Assembly (NCBI RefSeq): GCF_963924675.1
Contig: NC_089222.1
Span: 139,030,281 to 139,094,280, forward strand
Direction: 5' to 3'
Length of the DNA: 64,000 nt
From: Phocoena phocoena
Taxonomy: Eukaryota > Chordata > Mammalia > Artiodactyla > Phocoenidae
Below, piece after piece: positions 54,881 through 64,000 of this stretch. The notes beneath the pieces are model-generated. The model had not been told where the DNA came from. It worked only from the letters and a program-made list of their open reading frames with translations, and searched no databases. Every line of letters begins with the position of its first letter. Position 1 is the stretch's first letter. Made by a program: the position numbers and the translations under genes.

Positions 54881-54960
54881 TCTGTTCTAAATAAACAAAA
54901 CAAATTCTGCATACAGCTACTGAGCCATGTCCACTGGGCTTGGCAACTGGGATTTACTAG

Positions 54961-55400
54961 TGTAGTGTGTTGAACCTTGTCCCACCCCCCAAATTCATGT
55001 CCACCGGAACCTCAGAATGTGACCTTATTTGGCAGTAGAGTCTTTGCAGATGTAATTAAGATAAGGATCAAGATGAGATCATACTGGAGTAGGGTGTGCC
55101 CCAAATCCAGTTAAAACATCTTCATATGACACAGAAAAGGACAGACAGAGACACAGAGAAGGCCATGTGATGGCAAAGGCAGGGAGTAGAGTGATGTGGT
55201 CACAAGCCAGTGAACACCTGGAACCCCTGGAAGCTGAGAGGCAAGGCAGGATTCTTCCCTAGAGCTTTTGGAGGGAGAATGGTCCTGCTGACGCCTTAAT
55301 TTCCAACTCTGACCTCCAGAACTGTGAGAGGACACACTTCTGTTGTTTTAAGCCCCCCACTTTGTGGCAACTTGTTGTGACAGCCAAGGAAACTAATACA
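54961..55400 (+). mobile_element. MLT1-type MaLR LTR
   Basis: 'ccccccaaattcatgtccac', 'gaatgtgaccttatttggca', 'agatgtaattaagataagga', 'tgacctccagaactgtgaga' and 'ggaaactaatacagt' give a full plus-strand MLT1-type LTR. Confidence 0.9.
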
Positions 55401-55785
55401 GTTGGTGACTTTGAACCCGGGGAGTTTTTAGCACATTTGCATCCTGAGAAGAAGCTGAAGCGGAGAGACTGACCCAACAAGGAAGGGGGGAGTGTGGGAG
55501 TGAGGGGTCTGGTGGAATGGAAGTCAACACATAGTGCTGTCAAGAGCAAGGGTGGGGGGATGGGCGCGTACAGAAAAAGGGATGAAGCTTCCTCCTGAGA
55601 GGTTAAGTGTGGTATGAGGAGGAAAGGAGAAAGATGGGAAGGGAATATTGGTGACATCTGTCTCAGGCTCTGTGTCATGGAGGAGCTTCAGATGGGCTCA
55701 TTTTCCAGTGTGAATTGCAAGAAATCTGTACTTCAGCAGACTCATTGAATTGAATCTGCATCTCACAATGCAAATAACTGAACTC
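55401..55785. other. KCNJ6: Intronic sequence, no feature seen
   Basis: About 385 unassigned bases. Confidence 0.4.
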
Positions 55786-55829
55786 TGCATAATCACAGAT
55801 CAGCCAAAGGTGTCCCCATCCTTACTGGT

Positions 55830-56345
55830 CAAGAAAAGCACATGTAAACAGATACCTGTACACTCCTGTTCACAGCAGCATTAGTCACAATAGCCAAAAG
55901 GTGGAAGACATCTAAGTGTCCATCAACAGATGAATAGATAAGCAAAATGTGGTCTATACATACAATGAAACATTATTCAGCCTTAAAAAGACTACAACAT
56001 GGATGAACCCTGAGGACATTATGCGAAGTGAAATAAAGGCACAAAAGGACAAATACTGTATGATTTCACTTATATGAGGTCCCTTGAGTAGTCAAATCCT
56101 TAGAGACAGAAATTAGAATGGCGGTTACCAGAGGCTGGGGGAGGAGGGAATGGGGAGTTAGGGTTTAATAGGTATGGAGTTTCAGTTTGGGAAGACCATG
56201 AGCTCTGTAGATGGATGATGGTGTTGGTTGCGCAACCATATGAACGTACTTAATGCCACAGAACTGTAGATTCTACAGAATGGTTGGAATGGTAAATTCT
56301 ATGTTATATGCATTTTACCACAATAAAATAGTAAATTGTGTTAAC
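55830..56345 (+). mobile_element. L1M (older primate/artiodactyl-shared type) 3' end
   Basis: 'agcagcattagtcacaatag', 'ccaaaaggtggaagacatct', 'ggttaccagaggctggggga' and 'atgcattttaccacaataaa' are the canonical L1MA/MB-like 3' end in plus orientation. Confidence 0.88.
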
Positions 56346-56615
56346 AAAAAGAAAAGCATATCTATTTTCTAAACGAGAGGGGAAGATTAGCTTCTAAGAT
56401 GCTTTCTTGTCTTACTTCAGGAAAAAGTTTACAAACAGCAGTAATGAATTACAGGTGATGATGCTCCAGACAGAGGACAGGGTGGGGTTTTCCTGTTATA
56501 TTCATGCCTGCATTTTTCCATTGAGGCTCCCACTGACGACTGGAACACATTTGAGAGAAAATTCAGAGCCGTAGTTACAAGTGGTGCTTAAAGCTCAAAG
56601 TCAATAGTTTGCCTT

Positions 56616-56957
56616 ACCCCTAGGTAAGATAGGAATAAAGACGCAGACCTACTGGAGAACGGACTTAAGGATATGGGGAGGGGGAAGGGTGAGTTTTGAC
56701 AGGGCGAGAGAGAGTCATGGACATATACACACTAACAAACGTAGTAAGGTAGATAGCTGGGGGGAAGCAGCCGCAAGGCACAGGGATATTAGCTCGGTGC
56801 TTTGGAACAGCCTGGAAGGGTGGGATGGGGAGAGTGGGAGGAAAGGAGACGCAAGAGGGAAGACATATGGGAACATATGTATATGTATAACTGATTCACT
56901 TTGTTATAAAGCAGAAACTAACACACCATTGTAAAGCAATTATACCCCAATAAAGAT

Positions 56958-56992
<35 letters not shown>
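56616..56992 (+). mobile_element. Young L1 with TSD and long poly-A
   Basis: 'agcagccgcaaggcacaggg', 'gattcactttgttataaagc' and 'accattgtaaagcaattata', then a poly-A of more than 30 bases. The duplication AATAGTTTGCCTT is exact at 56603-56615 and 56993-57005. Confidence 0.95.
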
Positions 56993-56996
<4 letters not shown>

Positions 56997-57005
56997 GTTT
57001 GCCTT

Positions 57006-57690
57006 TGGCCCCTTGTCCTAATGCTTGTCGTTTTGCATAAGTCCTTATGTGAAGAGTCTCCTTCCTTGGGGGCTGGTGGTGATGCCTGCCACTGACGTCT
57101 GATGTGTCGTAGGGAGGTGAAGTCTCTTTTATTTGTCCTGTACCTTGAGCTGTTGTAACTATGGGAGACCATTATAATAATCTGACAGACTGGAAAGTTT
57201 AAAGTCATAGGTGTGTGTGTGTGGCAGAACGGCTACTATGTTCCACTGGGAATATGTGACAGAAACTAAAGGGCAAATGTTCCTATTAAAAATCTTAGCT
57301 TGGGGGCTCCACAACATGAACCTAAATTTAGAATGTCTAGTACCCACTGCCAGGTCAGAGGACTAACCCTGGCTGCTGTGCACGTGGATATGACTTTGTA
57401 CAATGTGCAAGTTCAGTGCTCAAAGGAGGGAAATGACAGGTCACTTTGGACAGATCAGAGGAGACCAACATTCAATACCATGATTTCTCTTCTCATTGGA
57501 TTTCAAGAATCTGAACCTTGGATAGTGAGAACCAGTAAGAACCTCTCAGGACCACTGCATACAGGTGTGTAGGTTGTGCACTGCACAAGGGTGTCCAGAG
57601 GAGGGGAGCAAGATGACTGAGATCCAGTCAGTGCTTTGCGTGCCTAGCTAGCACTTCTGGAACTGTGGGCATCATTTATTTTGTCCTCCT
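57006..57690. other. KCNJ6: Intronic sequence, no feature seen
   Basis: About 680 unassigned bases. Confidence 0.4.
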
Positions 57691-57694
57691 CCCT

Positions 57695-58225
57695 TTTAAA
57701 TTTAAATTTAAATTTTTTTATTGAAGTATAGTTGATATATAATATTCTATAAGTCACAGATGTGCATATAATGATTCACATTTTTTAAAGGTTATATTCC
57801 AGTTATTATAAAATATTGGCTGTATTCGTTGTGTTGTACAATATATCCTTGTAACTTATACCTAATAGTTCATACCTGTTAATCCTCCACCCCTATGTTG
57901 CCCCTCCCCGCCTTTCCTCTCCCCACTGGTAACCACTGGCTTGTTCTCTATGTCTGTGAGTCTGCTTCTTTTCTGTTATATTCACTAGTTTGTTGTATTT
58001 TTTAGATTCCACATATAAGTGATACCATACAGCAATTGTCGTTCTCTATGTCTGTGAGTCTGCTTCTTTTCTGTTATATTCACTAGTTTGTTGTATTTTT
58101 TAGATTCCACATACAAGTGATACCATACAGCATTTGTCATTCTCTTTCTGACTTATTTCACTTAATATAATGCTCCCCAAGTCCATCCGTGTTGCTGCAA
58201 ATGGCAAAATTTCATTCTCTTTTCA
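57695..58225 (-). mobile_element. L1 3' UTR, minus, with a 98-base tandem duplication
   Basis: 'ttattgaagtatagttgata', 'ctatgtctgtgagtctgctt' and 'tttcacttaatataatgctc' are reversed L1. The unit 57943-58040 is repeated at 58041-58138 with two differences. Confidence 0.88.
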
Positions 58226-58227
58226 TC

Positions 58228-58340
58228 ACACAGGAAGAAAGTGAGGCCCCAGGAAGCCAACTGACTTGCAAGGAGGCAGAGCCAGAGTGAGCTCTGAGTC
58301 CATGGATTCCAGTCTAAGTTTTCCCACCTTCCCTGTTCTC
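58228..58340 (-). repeat. MIR SINE fragment
   Basis: 'aggaagaaagtgaggcccca' and 'ggcagagccagagtgagctc', then 'tgagtccatggattccagtc', resemble reversed MIR. Confidence 0.5.
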
Positions 58341-58599
58341 TGAAGACGGGGCTGCTTCAGGTTTTCCCCTTCTTCAGGGACCTTGGACTTGGAGGTTCCC
58401 TTCTGGAGTGAGAATTCCTCTACTGTTTCTCTCCTGATGAGCCCAGGGCGTGCCTTAGCCTCAGCCAGACCTGAGGCATCCCTGTTGGGCTGCTCACCAG
58501 CTGGGGGACTTCAAGCTACAGGTTCTTTATTTGTAAAATGGCCTTGCTGGGTTGATGGGAGAATGAAATGACATAATTGTGTTGGGCTGTGTGGCCTGG

Positions 58600-58812
58600 G
58601 ACAAGGCACTGGGCTTTGGCAGCAGGCAGGCCTGTCTGGGACACTGCTTTCCCACCTCCAATCCATGTGCATTTGCTCAGGGCACTTCAGTCTCTGAGTG
58701 TCTGTTTCCTCAGTTATAAAATGAGAATCATAAGACCTACTTTGCTGGGTTACTGTGAAAAAGAAGTAAATCACCTGGTCCGTAGCAGACATTGAACAAA
58801 TGGTTACAAGTT
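58600..58812 (+). repeat. MIR SINE
   Basis: 'tgggctttggcagcaggcag', 'ctgtttcctcagttataaaa', 'tgagaatcataagacctact' and 'tagcagacattgaacaaatg' give a plus-strand MIR. Confidence 0.7.
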
Positions 58813-59114
58813 ACGGTAGTGTCTGGGTTGAAGAAGATACCCAACTTGTAGCTATATTAATCACAATTTTTATAAGCTCAACACTGTCTTGGAAACTGTG
58901 AGAAATTCAGATGCAATCCAAGACACAGATGGGTAGACCCATCTGGAAGCGAAGAACCTGCTTGGTGATGTGAGACGCGCACACTGTCCCATATCAATGT
59001 GAGTTACGCTCTACACGGTGGATGAGAGACTAAGAATTTTCCAGCATGTCAGAGACAGGGGTAGGCCGTGGCTGGGCTGATTAGCAAAGGCATCTTGAAG
59101 GAGGTGGGAAATGA

Positions 59115-59325
59115 AAGCCAACCTTTAATGAGCATATACTACGTGCCACGTACTGGGTGGGGCACCATAGCCACCAGGAAATGTTGGCCCACCTTGCAGG
59201 GGAGGCAATGAAGATCTGTCGGGTTGAGTGACCTGCTGAAGCTTATGCATCTAAAATGGGGCCGGAATAGGATTCTCCGTCAGGTTGGCCTGATCCTGAA
59301 ACTCATATTCTTTCCCTTCGGCTCC
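59115..59325 (-). repeat. MIR SINE
   Basis: 'aatgagcatatactacgtgc', 'cacgtactgggtggggcacc' and 'gagtgacctgctgaagctta' give a reversed MIR. Confidence 0.65.
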
Positions 59326-61204
59326 TGTGGCGAGATGTGAGGATGTGTGTGCGTACGTGCATGTGCGTGTGAGCAACGCAAGGGAAAGTGCGGCAGTGAG
59401 AGAAGGATCTTGCCTCACTTGGGTGCCCTTCGAGTGAATTACCCCGTAGAGTGGAAGAGATGGAAATAAAAGAGTGATGGATTTGTGGGGTTGTGTCTGG
59501 GGTAAGGGTCACTCTAGAGTGGGGAAGGTGGAGGAGAAGGGAAAGGGTTGCAAAAAAAAAAAAAGACCTTCTAGGACTTCGTGTGCCCAAAACCAGTGTG
59601 GTAAGTGGGAAAATTCAGGTGTCTTTTATAAAATTTTAAATTGGAAGGGGGACTGGTCGTTGGAAGGTGGGGTGAATATTTATCGAATCCCTCCTATGGG
59701 TCAGTGTTGAGCTCTGTGGCTCCACCTGCTGTTTCAGCGCATTCTCATCTTTCAGGAATCGGTGTGGCAGACTTGAATCACTGATTCAAGCAAGGCTGAA
59801 GTCTTCGCCCGAGGTTACACGGCTAGAACTGTGTTTGGTCCAGGGTGCTGGCTGCGCGTCTAGGGCTCTTTCCATTAATCAAACAGCACAGAGATGCGCA
59901 ACGCACCAGCCCAGTGGTGTTGAGGGCGATGGGCGAGCTGTCCCAGAACATGAGAGCATAGAGGGACCACCAAAGAATCGAGACCACAGGTACCCAGGGG
60001 GTATCGACAGAGAGTGGTCTGAGGAGGGAGTGAGAGAGGGAGTTAGCAGAGGGGAGAAGGCTCTGCTGAGGGGAGGGTCCGGGTCAGGGAAGCCAAGGCC
60101 CCATATTTAGCAGAGGACAGGTCATTGGGTTTGGCAGCCAGGAGACCACTGGCGACTCTGAATAGACCGGTCAGAATGCAAGTCAGGCTGCAGGGGAAGA
60201 GGGTGATGATGGGCTGAAGAGGCAGGAGACATTTTGTCTGTAGGTGGAGGGAGGGGGCAGGGTGGCCGGGAATAATAAGCATGAGACCTGGATTTTCAAA
60301 CGAGGGGAGGGGGGAGCTGGTGGAAACGGAGCAATGGGGAATTCTGGACGAAAGCACTGGCATGGGAGTGAATAAGTTATCCCGGGGATGGGAAGGGGTG
60401 GAATTCAAGCATCGCCCGCAGAGAGAGGACCACCCCTTCCTGTCTGCTGAAGCCACCGTGCCTGACACAGGAAGGATGACAAGCTGTGTCCAGCTCAGAA
60501 CGGGGACAGCCGTTCCAGTCCTTTCTTCTTCCTGTCCCTGGACTGCGGTCCTCCACCCTGGAGAGCCAACAGAATGGATCTGACTTTCCAGCCTTGAGGA
60601 GGGACAAGGAGGGGCCAGGAGAGGTGAGAAAGTAGTTTCTTAGCTCTGCAGTAGAGCTGAGCCCCAAGACGACCTCCCGAAGATTCTAGAACTGGGAGGT
60701 GCCCAATTTTCTATGAAGGGTTTGGTAAGCTCTAGGGTGAGGACAGGGGAAGCTGTTTCAGAATATCCAATCCCTCCCTGACTGATGGGCATAACGTTTC
60801 TGTCAATTTTCTGGGGCAGGACTGGCAGAGCCTAGTCAGGCCCCACCACATCGCGGGTTTTCACAGTGGAGGAAGGACTTCAGCCCTCACGTTAGTCAGA
60901 GTTCCAATTTTGGACAATTGTTTCAGCTCACTGCTTCCCACAGACCCCTTGCTGTTAAGAATTCTAGCAAGTGGAAAACTGAATTTTGTTTCCTCTGCTG
61001 CCCCTTTCCTGGGAGCGACAATAATTGGGTTTCAGGAGAAGGGTCCTGGCAGTTCACTCTGAGCAGTGACCAGGTAATTGAGGGCTCAGGATAACTGGTC
61101 CCCACCATGAAACACCTGTTGGGAGACTCCACCTGCTACCAGCAAAAAAATTGGGGGTGGGGGATGGAGAGCAGGATTCAGGGTATTTTCTCTGCTCTAA
61201 CAAG
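59326..61204. other. KCNJ6: Intronic sequence, no feature seen
   Basis: About 1.9 kb with no clear repeats. A short poly-A lies at about 59552-59563. Confidence 0.4.
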
Positions 61205-61600
61205 GTATGTTTAATTTTACAAGAAAACAGTTATTTCCCTGCATCATTTCCCCCCTCAACTTCACCTGCACGATCTCTAGGCATCCTGTCGTTTAACTTT
61301 GCACTTAAAGTTTAAGCGATAGCATTTCGAGCAGATTAAAGCCGACGGCCTCTTTTCTTATGAAAGCTTGTATCCTCCGAATGTATTTCAATGATTACAC
61401 TAATTCCTGCATCAATGAAACTGCATTGCTTTTACTGGAGATGTGGCTTAAATTCCTGGTGAAATTCCGGTTGGAATGCAGAAGGCCTACATTTTGCACT
61501 TCATTAAATCTGTGTTGTTCTGGCAAAATCTGCTGTTGGCATTTGAGAGTCTTTTGAAGAGAAGCCTGTTCCATGCCATCATTGCCTGAGCACGCAGGAA
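61205..61600. other. KCNJ6: Repeat-free block, candidate conserved noncoding element
   Basis: About 400 bases of AT-leaning unique sequence, for example 'cgagcagattaaagccgacg' and 'gattacactaattcctgcat', bounded by a MIR on the right. Its texture resembles deeply conserved intronic enhancers, but conservation cannot be checked here. Confidence 0.35.
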
Positions 61601-61629
61601 TGGGTATATCCTCCGCCAGGGCTTTGCGG

Positions 61630-61738
61630 AGGGCAAATGCACTGGATTTGGGGTCTGGAGACTCAAGTCCCCAGACAGCCACTTGGTCCCTTATCTTGGG
61701 CCACTGACCTTACTTCCCCACCTCTCGGTGCCTTTTTT
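61630..61738 (+). repeat. MIR SINE fragment
   Basis: 'ggatttggggtctggagact', 'caagtccccagacagccact' and 'ggccactgaccttacttccc' match the MIR head and middle. Confidence 0.65.
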
Positions 61739-61865
61739 TCCAGAAAAGGTGCCTTTTTGCTGGTAGACAACTTACCCCATCAGCTTTCATCCTGAAAAAG
61801 ATTTCCCATCTACAATTGTTTTTTTTCAGGATGAAATAAGAAATTCCTTTTAAAAGGAAGCTTGA

Positions 61866-62291
61866 AAAGAATGAAATAATGCCAGTTGCAGCAACATAGA
61901 TGGACCTAGAGATTACCATACTTAGTGAACCAGAGAAAGACAAATATCACATGACATTATTTATATATGGAATCTAAAATATGACACAAATGAATTTATT
62001 TACAAAACAGAAACAGACTCCCAGACATGGAAAACAAATTTATGGTTGTCAAAGGGGAAGTGGGGGGATAAATTAGGAGTTTGGGATTAACAGATACACA
62101 CCACTGTATTTAAAATAGATAAACAACAAGGATCAACTGTATAGCACAGGGAACTATATTCAATATCCTGTAATAAACCATAATGGAAAAGAATATGAAA
62201 AAGAATATATATATATATATAACTGAATCACTTTGCTGTATACCAAAAACTAACACAACATTGTAAATCAACTATACTTCAATTGAAAAAA
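61866..62291 (+). mobile_element. L1 3' end with TSD
   Basis: 'gaatgaaataatgccagttg', 'tatatggaatctaaaatatg', 'gtatagcacagggaactata' and 'aacattgtaaatcaactata', then poly-A. The duplication AAAAGGAAGCTTGA is exact at 61852-61865 and 62292-62305. Confidence 0.95.
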
Positions 62292-62305
62292 AAAAGGAAG
62301 CTTGA

Positions 62306-64000
62306 TATATTTTTGAATGGTCTTTATCCAATGAAGTACATTGCATCTTATTTTCCCTGGGAAGCAAATAAAATACAATCTTAGCCATATGTTCTCAAAA
62401 GACTTCCATGAGGTTTCAGTAGATGTGAGAATCACACCTCACCATTTTTCACACATATGATTACATTCCATGAGGCTTGCGTTCCCCCAGGTTTCAAAGA
62501 AGAGAACGGCTCTCCTCCACCTGCATCAGACAGGTAGGTGTGGTCATTCCCTCACCTCTGCCCCAACTTCCTGGGCAGCCCAATTTTCTGTGAACCTGTA
62601 CCAGCATTCTGGGTTCTCTTCAAACGGCACTTGACTGACGCAGCCCACCAGGTGACTGGGTAGGCATCAAATCTCACTGCCTTCACTTTCCACAGTCTCT
62701 TGGGTTTTCAATGTTTTTCTCATTTGTTTGAGTCAACGTGTGTTGCCCCCAAGGCTCTGAGGGGCTGGCAAGCAGAACCTGAATCTCTAGGCTGGATGCA
62801 GGTTTCTGGTTCTCCATTTGGCCAGGCTCCAGGGATATCATTTTTCTTTTCATAATTAAGTCACTGTCTGAGAACATGTCATAAACAGTGTGGGGTGGGT
62901 TTCCTCCCATTAGGGCTGAGACTGGGGGTCTGGGTCAAGGTGTTCCCACTGGGAGGGGTGGAGTGGAACGCACCTCCTCCCTTCCAGTCTGTGCAGAAGG
63001 GAAACTGCTGAGGCCTCAAAAGGCCCCACAAAGGGGAGCCAGTCCAAGGATTCCACGGAGGAGGACAAGACATGGGGAATCCTCAGACTCCCTGACGCCC
63101 CCTCCAAGTCCAGGAGACTCCGTAAATTGGGCTAAGACCACTGTTTTGCTGCTAAAGCAGCTCCACGGGGGGTGGCTGGTAGGGGGGAAGTAAAGCCTTG
63201 ATCAGAGAGTTTGCCTATTCCTGGGCTGCAAAAACTCCCACCATGGCTGATTCCAACCTATCAACTGTTGACCAGCTCTCAAAATTCCTGAATATGTAAC
63301 AGTTGCCTCTCATGAGCTGGTATGAACCTACTTCTTCACCCGGCTGGAACAAGTTCTACATCCCAGAGTGAGGGTGAAGGGATCCTGTTTTGAAGGGGAA
63401 GGAAAGTGAAGGGATAGTAGGTTTAGGAAATGCTGCCGACTCTGTCTCGCTCTTGGAGCGTTCTAGAACAAGCTAGGCTTATTCCGAATCATCCTGTTTT
63501 ATAGATATATAATATTACAATTATTTATAATTGCTTAAATGTGTTTCTCCCAGAATTCCACATCTAGGTTCCACAGAACATGTACCTGAAATACAGATTT
63601 GCTGGTTCCTGGGATGCAGTGGGAATTGGTGACTGTCGGGTCCACACTTGGCCTTCTTTGCTGTTTGCTCAGGGCTGGCCCTCCCCACCCGCTCCAGCTG
63701 CTCTCCATCTGGCTGACACGGTTGACGTTGCAGGCTGCTCGGACTCTCAGTGTACCCACTGTTCTCGGGGCCCATCCACCCATCCTCCCTCCCATCGACT
63801 TGGGAAAGAGAGACTCAGTCACCCTGTGACAGCAAAGACGAGAGTGACTATTATCCAAACAGAGGAAGACTCTCTGACACACATAGGAGGTTACCTTAGA
63901 CTCTGTTGCTAGACCCAGAGGGTAGATGGAAATCGAGCTTCTAAAATAGAATCACTTAACCAGAAACAGGTACAGCCCAGGGCTGGGAATCACCTACAGA
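62306..64000. other. KCNJ6: Intronic sequence, no feature seen
   Basis: About 1.7 kb to the right edge of the window, in which no repeat, exon or site is confidently recognised. Confidence 0.4.

Overview
This window is mammalian nuclear DNA, almost certainly from a whale or dolphin. The organism call rests on repeats. Eight tRNA-derived SINEs of the CHR type (the cetacean/hippopotamus/ruminant family) are present in the short and long forms abundant in cetaceans. Many 5'-truncated L1 tails of the cetartiodactyl type are also present, together with ERV LTRs related to those of even-toed ungulates. Base composition, splice signals and repeat content exclude a microbial or viral origin.

Only one protein-coding segment is supported: an internal exon of KCNJ6 (GIRK2, Kir3.2) on the minus strand at 45839-46759, with a clear splice acceptor and donor. 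It encodes both membrane helices, the pore and most of the cytoplasmic domain. The start of the protein lies to the right of this exon and the C-terminal exon to the left, both outside the window. Positions 1-45838 are therefore the intron downstream of this exon and 46760-64000 the intron upstream. If the donor is not used, the frame reads into the intron for nine more codons and stops at 45807. Two AATAAA signals lie 177-190 bases further on, a layout that fits the short GIRK2B isoform.

The rest is intronic sequence built by layered insertions. The oldest layer is L2, MIR, hAT-type DNA transposons, L1M and MLT1-type LTRs. On top lie ERV LTRs (notably three in a row at about 49570-51057), a mariner MITE, younger L1 tails and CHR SINEs. 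Many younger insertions still carry readable target-site duplications, so the order of events can be worked out. Examples are an L1 with a 5' inversion inside an old L1 (16180-18110), a SINE in an MLT1 (13610-14280), a SINE at the left edge of an L1 (24635-25372), and LTRs that split MIRs (9815-10540 and 47120-47705).

Candidate regulatory sites include two good CTCF motifs (6537-6550 and 32887-32901), an exact NRF1 palindrome beside a long G tract (51409-51724), and three repeat-poor blocks that could be conserved noncoding elements (39430-40900, 47740-48480 and 61205-61600). No novel enzymatic or defence-like system is visible. Repeat family names were assigned by recognition, not by a database search, and boundaries given without a target-site duplication are approximate.
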